A stretch of DNA of 64,000 nt from Chenopodium formosanum (lineage: Eukaryota; Streptophyta; Magnoliopsida; Caryophyllales; Amaranthaceae). The position numbers and the translations under genes were made by a program. The notes under the pieces are model-generated. The model saw nothing but the letters and a program-made list of their open reading frames with translations. It did no database searches and was not told the DNA's origin. The stretch covers positions 80,212,501 to 80,276,500 of the forward strand of contig CM044877.1 of assembly GCA_024500155.1 (NCBI GenBank), in the 5' to 3' direction. Numbering within the stretch: the stretch's first letter is position 1; each line of letters opens with the position of its first letter. Shown here one piece after another: positions 49,001-59,455 of the stretch.

Positions 49001-50445
49001 TTCTGGTGGCGTGTGTAGGAGGTGGATCGAATGCAATGGGTTTGTTCCATGAATTCATAGAAGACGAAGGGGTGAGATTGGTTGGAGTAGAGGCTGCCGG
49101 ATATGGATTAGAAAGTGGATGGCATTCAGCTACCTTATCTAAAGGAGAAGTAGGTGTTTATCATGGAGCTATGAGTTACTTGTTACAAGATGATGATGGT
49201 CAAATTGTAGGTCCGTATTCAATTGGTGTTGGGTGAGTATACATGCACTACTACATTTGAATCGATACTGTCGTTTATGATTATGCATAAGTTTTTGGAC
49301 AGACATTTCTCTCGGAAAAAGAGTGATAAACAATGACTCATCCTCAAGATGTATTGTACCCGAATGACAGATAATATGGAAAGAAAACAAGCTTGCTATC
49401 AAACATTATAGTGGCAACATTAAGGAGGTTCAAATGTCAGCATCATTACAAGTAAAATAGACTAGACAGCACTAATAGAGTGACTATTCCATAAACCTTG
49501 ACAAACCTACAAATAATCTCATAATCTACTAAATAATCATTACATGCACATAGACTGGACAGACTAAATGAAGTACAAAGCTTTAATATAACTGAATTAT
49601 GATTTCCTTGAACTTGCAGATTAGAGTGTCCAGGGGTTGGACCAGAGCTCAGCTACCTCAAGGACAGCGGACGAGCAGAGTTCCATGCAGTTAGAGATGA
49701 AGAGGCCCTACATGGTAAGCAACACATCAAAGCATAATGGGAAGGGAGGGACAATATTCTTGTTAATAGCTAGAGAGAGGACATGGCCCTCCTAGTTCCT
49801 CTCTTGCTTTGGACATCTGTATACTTTTCTTTCGTTTAACGAGTTCTGTAGCTTTCAAAACCCCAACTGTCTTTACTTTAGCTCATTCATCGTGATAAGG
49901 ATATATATACATTTAGTGGACATGGAGTATTCCCTTTAATAAAATCTTCTCTCTTAAAATATTTTTCAAATTTAATAGACAGGCTTTGGATAAGACAGAG
50001 GGAATACTGCATGTACACTAAAAAGTATTATGGTCCCAATTGGCCTTTTCTAAGGAAATGGAAAGTTAATACAAATATACAATTTAAGAGGGTAGATCCT
50101 CTAACCTGAATTAAATATGCTGTTTGTCTTGCAGCATACAAGAGGTTGTGCAGGTTTGAAGGAATTTTCCCAGCCCTGGAAGCCTCGCATGCAATTGCTG
50201 CCCTGGAGAAATTGTGCCCTACTCTGCCTCATGGCACCAAGGTTGTGGTCAACTGCAGTGGTCGTGGTGACAAGGATGCCGCCACTGTTCAGCAGCTTGA
50301 CCAACTTCTCTTATTTAATGCTATGGTGGGAAAAAATGATACATCAAACAGCTCTAAACAGCCCTCACTATGCACTGACTGCAGCGATAATCCATCTGAA
50401 GAACGTTTAAGTTTTGGCACAGAGATTACAAAGGTCTTGCACTAG
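46099..50445 (+). CDS. Tryptophan synthase beta-like protein, catalytic Glu replaced (5 exons, 484 aa)
   Basis: Exons: 46099-46356, 46643-46999, 48799-49232, 49620-49714, 50135-50445, all GT-AG with consistent phases. TrpB condenses indole with serine using PLP. The fold is clearly TrpB: GKFGGKYVPELL, the PLP-lysine motif HGGAHKINN with K137, TGAGQHG at 160-166, the phosphate loop GGGSNAMG, and the PLP-nitrogen serine in NCSGRGDKD. However, residue 159 is Ala (TATGAGQHG) where TrpB has Glu109, the acid-base catalyst. The spacing from K137 is 22, as in Salmonella (87 to 109). Asp305 corresponds to Glu352 (GLECPGVGPEL), and the usual Thr in NHTGAHK is Gly. The N-terminal ~55 residues are a plausible plastid transit peptide. 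A tail of about 50 residues follows SGRGDKD. Intact splicing argues against simple decay. It is either a neofunctionalised or an inactive paralogue. Confidence 0.92.
47101..47386. mobile_element. Stowaway MITE, 286 bp, in intron 2 of the TrpB-like gene
   Basis: TACTCCCTCCGTTTTTAAAT at the left is inverted at the right as ATTTAAAAACGGAAGGAGTA. The left terminal motif (CCGTTTTTAAATACTTG) is duplicated about 40 bp further in. It makes up part of the unusually long 1.8-kb intron. Confidence 0.85.
47861..48331. mobile_element. Stowaway-like MITE, 471 bp, in intron 2 of the TrpB-like gene
   Basis: TACTTCCTCCGTCCCTAAAT pairs with TTTAGAGACGGTGGGAGTA. Both ends continue into inverted TTACATTCC/GGAATGTAA. 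This is the second MITE in the same intron, with a different interior from the first. Confidence 0.8.
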
Positions 50446-50923
50446 AAGAAACGGCTACGCATGTAGCCGGCATATATTAGAAAGAAAATTTTAGGCTGGT
50501 AACACTAACAGTCTAACACTAGCAGGTTAGCTAAATAATATCGTAGAAGAGGGTGTGGAGATTACCTGGAAGATAAGACTAGTTCAGTAGTTCTACCTCC
50601 TCTGTATATTTGTAATCAAGTCCACAACGACGGTCTTCTCTTTGCTGAAGCCATCATATACACATAAATAAATAACAAATATTTAAATAGGCATAGTGGT
50701 GGTGAAAGAAAGTATAGACTAGAAGAGAAAGGTATTCTCATAACTTAGTGTGGCTAGCTACTGTAATTCCAAAATATGCAATAAAATATATGCTGAAGAG
50801 GTGAGAATAACTCTAATTTTTCAGGCTAGCAAGTACAGTAATACATATTGAAGCCTTTTGCAGATAAATGACATGACACCGGGGATAGCTGTAACCAGCT
50901 GCTTCCCTTTCAAGACGGCAAAT
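50446..50923. other. Convergent 3' flanks of the TrpB-like gene and the minus-strand exon cluster
   Basis: The first ~200 bp probably hold the 3' UTR of the TrpB-like gene. The remainder would be the 3' UTR of the minus-strand exons ending at 50924. No other feature is recognised. Confidence 0.4.
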
Positions 50924-53483
50924 TCATATTTTGGGCAGTAGCCTTCTCTTCACATCAAAAAACTGATTAACGAGTTCAAAGGCCAACTCTTCATGGAATA
51001 TTTATTTCATCTCAAATAACACCAAGCTAATTGCAAGTTTACTTTATAATGGACCAACAAGCTTAATTAATACTTGTATAATAACATTTGGCACTTAGAA
51101 TCCAAAATTAAGAATCCATAGTTCCTTCAGCAGTTCAGCCTAGTATTCATCCACACAAGGCATATGCATGTGAAGAGAAGGCCCTATGTATGAGGCACTC
51201 AACCACGAATCTTCAGGGTTTGTTTCATTGCAAGACTGAAAATTTTCACAACATTTGGCAAATAGAATCCAAACATCAGCAGTTGAGAATCCAAAGTTCC
51301 TCCCACAAAATCAATAACATCTACATACCAATTACACATGTCTTGCAAGGAAAGCAGAGTCTCACGAACATTATAGATCATGCGGCAATGTTTAAGGCAC
51401 TTGAGCACGAATATTTGGAATTTGTTTTATTGCAGGGAAGAAGTACTCACAGCCCATGTTGAGCAAAATATTTTAATACCATCAGCAAAAAAATAAAACA
51501 CGGTGATCCCAATACCTTTGTGGCATTCAATAAATTTTTTTTTTAAAACCAACTTATAATAAAAAAAAAAAAGCATTTACTAGTACTAAGGCTTCGTTCT
51601 TTTCACCTTAGAAGTATAAATTTACAAGAAACATAAGTCAAATTTGGGGCAATAAATTCAGATAAAAGCTATCACATTCAGTTTACAACTGAAATAATGT
51701 GTATCATTTCAGATAAGTTTCAGTAAAAGTCAATTACTAAGTTAAGGTGTGTTCAAGTAAAAGGAATGCAGCCTAAATCACTATTTTAGAACACGCAAAA
51801 AAGACAAAGCAGAACCTCATATGCCTAAAAAGCACCAAGTGTAAGGAAAGATAAAGTGCTTAGCAGGAAAATTTTGTTCTCAGTCAATTAGATTCTTAAA
51901 CAACTTCTTTATGAAGGATATTGAAGTGTTGCTTGGGAGTGAATCACTCACGACCCAATACTATAACTGATAAATAGATTAGCGAAGAAATAAAGGTTGC
52001 CTTATAAGAATCTTCCTGTCACCAATCACTTGTTTAAATTTAATCAGAGTTAAGTGTAAAGTGACTATAAATTCTGGTTTAATTAGATTTTGTTCAGGCC
52101 ACAGAAGACAAAAATGTTACCAGTTGCCTCACTTATAAATGTAGAAACAACAATAGGAAGAACTGACAGTAAAATGATTAGATTAGAGGAAATCAGATTA
52201 TTAACACAGTACATTTCAGCCTAAAGACACATCCTGAGACTCATGATTATAGCCTGATGGCCCTATTACACAACAAAATACATGTACCTGTTTGGTAAGT
52301 AGGTGGTAATGGAAATAAATTTCAAAATTTGTAAATACATTTGAAATGAAACTTCTATGCCAATACCCATGAAAAAGTTAGATCACCCCAAAGTATCTCT
52401 TCATTCATAATTCATTACCATACATCACCAGTTAAGGGAGAGGTATTGGGTGGTAATAGATAATTATGAATAAATAAACACATGTTTGGGGATGAGGAAA
52501 CATACTTACATTATCATGGTCATTTGCATGATAGATTCATTGCAAAATTACATATTAATTCATAATCCATAATCGCCCTTTATAACTTCCTACTAATGGG
52601 CTGTTTTTGGTATTCAAACACTGCCTAGATCCCAATAACCAGCTACGAGACAAGTTCCAGAATTTACAAAACTATGAACTGCAGCCTATGCAAGTAATTA
52701 GTACTCCCTCCGGCTCAATTTACTTGCCCCATTTGACCTAAAAAACAGTCAAATGAGGCAAGCAAAATGAGATGAAGGGAGTATAAATAATACTTCGTAT
52801 TAGCTACTAATAACAAATTAGTAAGTCAACAATATTGATCAAGGATGATTACTGTTTTAAAAGCAAAGTAAGTACGCAACCGTAAACATAACTATCATCT
52901 CAACTTCTCAAGTCATAAGCAAATTATACAAGCAACTATCAAGCTCTGTTACCTTAAGGACAGCGACTGTGTAGAATCTCCACATTGTCAGAAACATAAT
53001 TCCAGCAGTAAGCAGCACACAAACTGTCAATTTAACAAAACAAAATATTAAATATCAGGCTAAGTACATAATAAAGGAACTAAGAAAGAGAAAACACTGA
53101 TCCAAGAAACAAATTCTCTTATGGCATTCACAGCACAAGTTGGTACTAAATTACCTATGGACAGCTTCACTTAAATAAGCAATGGCTGGCTTACAACCGT
53201 ATTATAGTTGTCTGGTAACAATTATAACAATTATCAAAGAGTGCCGACTATCTCAGGGAATACCAATGAGCAACAAAGTACTCAAAAAACAGCAAATTTT
53301 GCTTTCTCTCAACAGTTTTAATTCATCAAATTGAGGAATCAAGTTATGCACACAGCATCTTCATAGTCAGTAGACAAGATGTGAAAGAATGCCTCTTACC
53401 TCTTAACTTTGAATTTCTCAGACCCTTTCCAACAGTATCTCCATGAAATGCATCAAAGAAACAATATAGTTCCAGTAAATAAA
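50924..53483 (-). CDS. Possible C-terminal exons of an unidentified membrane protein (or spliced 3' UTR of the mTERF gene)
   Basis: Three minus-strand segments have good splice signals and matching phases: 53483-53400 (after TTCCAG, before GGTAAGAG), 53023-52953 (after TTGACAG, before GTAACA) and 50962-50924 (after AATCAG, stop TGA). Joined, they read LYCFFDAFHGDTVGKGLRNS and then a hydrophobic stretch (VCVLLTAGIMFLTMW), ending FFDVKRRLLPKI. I do not recognise the family and see no upstream exons with certainty between 53484 and 54330. The mTERF gene lies directly upstream on the same strand, so the exons could instead be untranslated mTERF 3' exons. The 2-kb intron between the last two exons contains the MITE at 52702 and three diverged copies of a GAATCCAAA...GTTCC phrase near 51100-51300. 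Confidence 0.3.
52702..52782. mobile_element. Stowaway MITE, about 81 bp
   Basis: TACTCCCTCCGGCTCAATTT pairs imperfectly with AAAATGAGATGAAGGGAGTA. The inner arms CCATTTGACCT and CAGTCAAATGAGG are also inverted. TA lies at each end. Confidence 0.8.
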
Positions 53484-54330
53484 CTGGAATTTCATGATTG
53501 ACAAATGTTATCAAATTCCGTCGAGAGAGAGAGAGATAGATTATTGAATGATAATGTAAATACCAAAAATAGCACCATATCATGTTAAAGCATGGTGGAA
53601 ATGAGTTTGGGGTTTACAGTTCATTATTCCTCAATCTGCTCTTCAAAGAATCAAACACAAAGTATGTTGTATTACTTGTATTATATCTCACAACATTCCC
53701 TGTAACAAGTTTCATCAAAGATAATAAAATTTTCAGCTTGCCCTACAGAGATACAAGATAGACTACGTTAATATCAAAAAAACGGCAGAGAAGAATCTAG
53801 GGTACCTGACCCCTGGTTTTCTTCAGGAGAATCCTAACTAATGATCGGTTAGGTTCTCAATCCTCAACCAATATGACAATGCTTTTGTATAACCTTAGAG
53901 AGAAGTTGAATCAAGTAATTTCTCAAATAGTCACTCTGATACACAGTTACATAAGGGTAAAAATTTACTGATCACAAAAGTGTTCAATAATGTTCCTCTA
54001 AACACCACCAGCTGACAAATTGCAACACTACCACCAACCAGAATGGATGTTCCTCCACCTTATACAGTCATTTACCATTTGCTAAAAGTGTCTTCAATTC
54101 TTCATGATAGCTAGAGCCCAGAGCTACCACACCTTTCTGGCATGAATACTGTTTTGATGAAGCTTCTTATATTAGCCACCCTAGCTTGAAAATCAAACAG
54201 AAATTTTTATTTTTCTGTTCCACTCGTAGCTAGAAAGAATAGAGCAACATTTCTTCTTTGTATCTTCATCCCCTAAGCAAATGATGACAGCTCTTAAAGC
54301 AGGTCACTTGATCAGTCAAAATTCCCTCAT
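53484..54330. other. Spacer or 3' UTR downstream of the mTERF gene
   Basis: No coding region is supported on either strand. The compositional level is less AT-rich than intergenic spacers elsewhere in the window, which fits transcribed 3' sequence of the mTERF gene, but no polyadenylation site can be fixed. Confidence 0.4.
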
Positions 54331-55473
54331 CTAAGCAGTAGAAGTCCCTTTTATCCTACAAATATAAGCTCTACAGAGCTCAGGTAGCTTATCTTTGTAG
54401 GGTAGCACAAACTTGTTTAAGAAAAAAGACTCGCAGCTGCATACAGCCGTCAACATTCCCACTTTAACAGTGACAAGTTTCCTCTCTTCCAAGACCTTTA
54501 ATATAGTATAGCGCGGCAAAACCCTATCAGTCATACTATATGACATCACATACGAACGATTTGCTAAGTACCCTGGTTGGCATCCCAACTCATTGATGAA
54601 AAAATTCAACCGCTCACGAATTGTTTTCTCCGACAACACCAAACACCGCGGTGTCTTCCTCATCATAACCTTAATATCAGAATCAGTCCATCCAAAGCTC
54701 CTGAAAATCCCATACTTAGTTTCCAGGGTTTTCTCACTCAACGAAGCTAGCAATACAACAGCATCAGAAAACTGAATCAGCTTGGGAGGAATCCCAAACT
54801 CCTCATGGACCCTCTTTACAATCTCTTCAACCCTTTTAGGATCATGCCCAAATATCTCAGTATATTGAACTAAAAGAAACAGAATTCTTTCATTACTGAA
54901 ACCATACTTTTTAAACAGCTCTATATTAGGCTGTAATCCTGCAGAAATATCAACACTCATCAACCAGTATGATCTCTTCAAAAGTTTGAAGAATTTTTTG
55001 TCATCACCCACAATTGATTTCACATAACTTATCATGGGTATAATCCGATTGGTAAAATCCCTTCTTAAAATTGTAGAATTTGAAGAAACAATATCAGCTA
55101 AATCAGAACCAGAAATACCCAATTCTTCTAAAGCTTTAAATTTAGGAATTAGGGTTCTATCAACACTACATTTCAGCAAAATTGGCAAAGAAAGTATAAG
55201 TCTTTTCATCTGGGTATTGCTAAATCCTCGTTGTTTCAAGCAATCAACAACTAAATAAGGGTTTTGAGTGGATTTAATGCGATTTGATTTACTAACCTTA
55301 CTCCAGGAAATAGCTGCTTCTTCCCTTGAAAACCCCAGAGATTTAACCATGAAATCCACCATAGAAGAGGGAGAATCTTCAGTTGCAGAAGATGTTGAGT
55401 ATAGAAACAAGCGATTGAGGTGGAGAGAGAGATGGGTCCGGAATTGGACGCCATTAGAGCACAGTTTCAGCAT
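54331..55473 (-). CDS. mTERF family protein, probably mitochondrial (380 aa, intronless)
   Basis: A single exon from ATG at 55473 encodes MLKLCSNGVQFRTHLSLHLN and onwards, a basic, hydroxylated N-terminus with no early acids that suits an organelle (probably mitochondrial) presequence of about 30 residues. From about residue 40 there are tandem ~30-residue mTERF helical motifs with recurrent Leu/Pro patterns such as LGFSREEA, LPILLKCSVDRTLIPKFKAL, YGFSNERILFLL, FGWTDSDIKVMMRKTPRCLV and LNFFINELGCQPGYLANRSY. mTERF proteins bind organellar nucleic acid and affect transcription termination, splicing or ribosome assembly. The member's target cannot be told from sequence. Length and intronless structure are typical of the plant subgroup that occurs in clusters. 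The frame is intact. Confidence 0.9.
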   Translation of the reverse strand: MLKLCSNGVQFRTHLSLHLNRLFLYSTSSATEDSPSSMVDFMVKSLGFSREEAAISWSKVSKSNRIKSTQNPYLVVDCLKQRGFSNTQMKRLILSLPILLKCSVDRTLIPKFKALEELGISGSDLADIVSSNSTILRRDFTNRIIPMISYVKSIVGDDKKFFKLLKRSYWLMSVDISAGLQPNIELFKKYGFSNERILFLLVQYTEIFGHDPKRVEEIVKRVHEEFGIPPKLIQFSDAVVLLASLSEKTLETKYGIFRSFGWTDSDIKVMMRKTPRCLVLSEKTIRERLNFFINELGCQPGYLANRSYVMSYSMTDRVLPRYTILKVLEERKLVTVKVGMLTAVCSCESFFLNKFVLPYKDKLPELCRAYICRIKGTSTA

Positions 55474-55540
55474 TGCATTTGCGATTCAAGTATTCAACCC
55501 ATTAGGTTTGGTTGAGGTTTGTGTTTTGGGTTTTGGGTGA

Positions 55541-56003
55541 CCAAACCGTATCACACAATAATCAAGTTTGGGTACATAAATTGTTTGGGCAACGCCCTCA
55601 CTGGACCTAACGAAAGTCACACATAACATAATTTATCACCCAAAAATCCTCTAAACGAGAATTTGATCTTAGACGTCCCTCTCATAGATGTGAAGTATCA
55701 CCCCTAGGGTCACCCCTCATACAAGACACAACCAAAACTAAGCTCTTAAAAATAAAAGTTTTACTAAAAATTTCATTTTGCTCATACAATTACAACAAAC
55801 CTTACACAATATATAGTACAAAAATTCATACTTGAACCATCAAGACTAGCTACCAACGGATCATTGATCATGGAAATAAAAATTATTTACCATTGCACAG
55901 AATAGAAATGATGAACTGATCGGAACCATCGCGAATTCGCTCGTGCACCCACAACCACAACAAATTAAAGTTGAAGAACAACACCAAACTAAGGCAGGAC
56001 TAG
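55541..56003. other. Intergenic between two minus-strand genes
   Basis: The mTERF promoter side begins at about 55474. The remainder is 3' flank and UTR of the downstream-ending small membrane protein gene. No separate feature is recognised. Confidence 0.4.
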
Positions 56004-56577
56004 TCAGCAAGTAATCTTCACTCCAACCATCTCAATTTGACCATTATCACCAGTACTTACGCTTGTCTCCGTAGAAGTGATGCTATCTGTTAATTATTAA
56101 CATATTATAATAAATGAGTGACAACCATATATGTAATTCTAATAAATTATCAACATATGTTTTTTTTTTGTTTTTTGTTTTTTTTTTTTGACAAGAATTA
56201 TCAATATATGTTGACATAAAGTGTGAATGAAAATGTCTAATCGTTGCAAATAATTTGAAAAATGAATGTAATAAATAACGTACTGCACCTAGCTAAATAA
56301 AGCTTTGTGCAAGCATGCACATACCTTCAGTATTATTATTACTATTGTTGCAGCATTTCCAGACCTTATAAGCCACACAAATTAGCATGATGAACGACGA
56401 TGGCCACACGATCTTGCCAACATTACTCCATTGTAGAACGACCAAGGTACCATCTTGACCATCTGTATTATTCGCGGTCTTTGAATAACTTGGTGGTTCA
56501 TCGCGAATAGCAAGCACCGAGGGAGAGACGATCAGTAGGATAACAACAAGAGAAATTGCATAGGACGGCTTTGACAT
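56004..56577 (-). CDS. Small type I membrane protein, unknown function (2 exons, 111 aa)
   Basis: Exon 1 is 56577-56325 and exon 2 is 56086-56004. The donor is GTATGT and the acceptor AACAG, and the split codon is Asp. The product starts with a signal peptide (MSKPSYAISLVVILLIVSPS, cleavage near VLA at 21-23). A short extracytoplasmic part with NNT and the LVVLQWSNVG segment follows. A transmembrane segment spans about residues 55-73 (KIVWPSSFIMLICVAY), followed by KVWKCC and an Asn/Ser/Thr-rich tail ending VKITC. I do not recognise the family. Without the splice the exon would read on to a shorter alternative tail. The second exon lengthens the Thr/Ser-rich tail in a compositionally consistent way, which is why I prefer the spliced form. 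The intron carries the retroposon footprint at 56145-56211. Confidence 0.6.
56145..56211 (-). mobile_element. Tail-only retroposon footprint with 16-bp TSD (one mismatch)
   Basis: AATTATCAACATATGT (56145-56160) recurs as AATTATCAATATATGT (56196-56211). The 35-bp insert is a T tract broken by two G, ending GACAAG. Read on the minus strand it is CTTGTC followed by poly(A), the same end as at 14161-14245. It lies in the intron of the 111-aa membrane protein gene. Confidence 0.7.
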
Positions 56578-56704
56578 TTTTGCTTAAGAAAGATAAAAGA
56601 AAGGAAGAGTTTATTTGAAATACTAAGTTGTTAATGAACTTTTTAGCTTGATATGTGTATATATATACATATAGTCTTATTTGAAATGTTGGGAAATTAG
56701 TCAA

Positions 56705-58200
56705 ATTACCGCCAATTCTACGTGTGTATTAAGTCCCTACATAAATGAAACAAAATAATAATAATAAAAACAAAAAAAAAAATTAAAGTTTCTTGGACCT
56801 TGGAAGAATAATTGCCAAGGTCCATATGTATGCTGATTATAATGTAGACAACGTTATAAAATAGAAGCTTCATATGGAGAGGCATAACTAACTTCCAAAT
56901 TTCTTCATTTGAAAAAAAAAAAAAAGTAAATCAAATGTTCTTTTGTTGCTCATTTTGTAACAAACAAATAAATATACTTCTTCTGTTTTTTTTTTTTTTA
57001 TAGTTGCAACAGTTTTACTTTTACACTATTTACTTGTTTCACTTTGACTAGCTTTAACGATTTATGCGTAAGTAAAACTAAAATCATGTGGAATCTTGTT
57101 GGATTCGTGTCTATTTATACAATATTAATATTAAGTGTTTATAATTTTTACATACTGGTAAAAATATAAACGATTAAAAACATGTATTGGCAAGCGTGAA
57201 AAAAAAAGTGTTACAATTAATAAAAAAAACGGAGCAAGTATAAATTAACTTTTACAATCTTAAAGGTGCCACAAACTAATAAAATGAACTTGTAAATATG
57301 TCATGCATTACTACTGTAGTTGATATGATAAAGAAACAAGCCAATAATATTACACCATTGTTTCTCTCTCTTTCGACTGTTGTGGACCAACCTGTGACAA
57401 CTCCGTAGCATAAGAAATTTTGTTCAATTTATAATTTTGACGAAAGCAATTAATTAAAATTAAAAAAAATTAAAGACAGAAAAAAGGGTCACAAACTCAC
57501 AACTCACAACATTTAGAGGTTCAGGTCCATTTTTTATTTTATTTTGTTTATTTGTTTTTTATAATAAACTATAAAGCGACAGATAAAGGAAGAATCTTAC
57601 TAGTTGGTATCATCTTGAGTTCTTGACCCAATAACCGCACACATAATATTATGCAGCTAGGCTATTATGCTAGATTGCTAGGTTACTTTCATCAAATGTT
57701 GTTATTGTTCGCGTAGTTTCTTTGAAAAATACCATGGTGTGCTTATATCTTAGCTTTGTAATCCCAAATCCTACCTCTCGTTTAATGGCTATAATAGATG
57801 AGAATAACACCTAAACTTAAAGACTAAATGTTAAAACTTTATAGCTCGGGAAATACAAGAGAGTTTAGTATTCTCGCGTTTAAATGAATTACGCCTCATT
57901 TCTTACGGAGTATAAGTTTTTAAGAAGCAAAAAAGATAGAAAGGCAATGCCTTTAGTAAATTTTTTTTATTTTTATTTTTTATTTTTTTAACAACAGAGT
58001 ATGGATTTATGAGTGTTGTTTAAAAGAAAAAGGGTCCCAGACATATTGATAATCAAAGGGGATTATAGATGTTGATAAAATGACTAGGAAGCTAGACTAA
58101 CATAAAACCAAACTGGCACAAGAAGTCAATAACTAGGAAGTTAAACAAAAGTATAAATGAAACATTGCTTATAAAACAGACATTAAACTGAAATTAATAA
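56705..58200. other. Intergenic spacer with one MITE
   Basis: Apart from the MITE at 56975-57240 I see no feature. The first ~130 bp contain the upstream region of the membrane protein gene, including a TATATATA run near 56656-56664 on its promoter side. Confidence 0.45.
56975..57240. mobile_element. Stowaway-like MITE, 266 bp
   Basis: TACTTCTTCTGTTTTTTTTT at the left and AAAAAAACGGAGCAAGTA at the right are inverted, extending to GTTGCAACAG and GTGTTACAAT. The interior shares TTTACACTATT, TAAGTAAAACTAAAATCATG and AACGATTAAAAACATG in inverted order with 40219-40478. Confidence 0.8.
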
Positions 58201-58259
58201 CAGCTTTAACCAATTTTAAAGCGAAGAATATTCAAGAATTCAAACATTGATATAGCATA

Positions 58260-59455
58260 ATGTTTCAGAGTGACAGTAATTACAAGCCACAATATTTTGT
58301 AGAAAATTTTGCATGAATAACAGGGCACTCTTCCATTTCAGTAAGCTGCACATATCCTAGCAAGATGAGCTCTGAATACAATGGAGGAATCTGCTAAGAG
58401 CCCTGATTGCCATGAACCTTCCCTGCAATCGAGGTACAAGACAGTAGTATTTGCAGATAATTTGCGACGCACAAGATAATTTGCAGATAGTTCAACCTGA
58501 ATAAGTGTAGAGAATGATAGGAAAAGAGGGGAGGGGAGAAACATTTTTTCAGAAGGGGTGGGGGTGGGGTGGGGTGGGGAAGGGAGGGGGGTAAAAAATA
58601 TCAGGGGTCTCCAAATATTCATCAGTAAAGCTGAAAAAGTACGCCAAATATGTAAATTCTCGAGCCAATGCATTTTGCTGCAACTGCAGGGGACTATGGA
58701 TGGTATATCTCCACTGTATGTACATAATTCTGGCATGATGTCACCACTTGAGCACCAAGGTAAAATAAGGGGGGAAGGGGAAAAGTTAAATGTAAGATCT
58801 AACACTAACAAGAAGATACTCATATTAATGTTACAGGGAAAACAGAAAACTGGGTTGATGATTACTCCGCAATTGTTTCATTTGTCTAGCCTCCTCTATC
58901 CCTGCACAAAATGCAAAAAATGTATTCAAATACAAGGCACCTGGAGTATACATATTATGAGCAAGTTAATGCAAAGCGGCAACCTACTAGAACCAGGCCA
59001 AAGACACTGTATAAAAGAAGAGCTATAATCCAAACAGAGAATTCTATATACCTAGATAATTATAGGAGAGTTAAGTCATTTACATCCCAAATCTACCCAT
59101 GCTAATTTACAAAATGAACGCAAGAAGTTAGTCCTACCATGCTCCATATGATTAAAAATAATATTGACTCATACATCGTAGTAACAAAGAACATAAAGCA
59201 ATATCCATGACTAAATGTTTAAAACATGATTTTGAGCCAAGCTTCATAGTTCATATCTTGCTTCAGAGGTAGATGCATCCCCTATAGGGATAAATCTGAA
59301 AGGATTAACCAAGGCAAGATATTGCAAGTCTCATGCAAACGCAATTAAAGATCCATTAGTCATAATGCCATCATAGCGATAAGTGACCACAACAATATAA
59401 GATGAATACAATGAAAAAAGAGGCTTACCATAAAAGCAAGATGCTTATCTGTTCT
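58260..59455 (-). other. Probable spliced 3' UTR of the PCF11-like gene
   Basis: Just after the stop codon, on the minus strand, TTTTATG|GTAAGCC near 59427 is a good donor. GATTGCAG|GGAAGG near 58423 is a matching acceptor with non-coding sequence after it to about 58250. This suggests a 1-kb 3' UTR intron, inferred from splice signals only. A G-rich tract (GGGGTGGGGT-like) lies at 58553-58590 within it. Confidence 0.35.
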
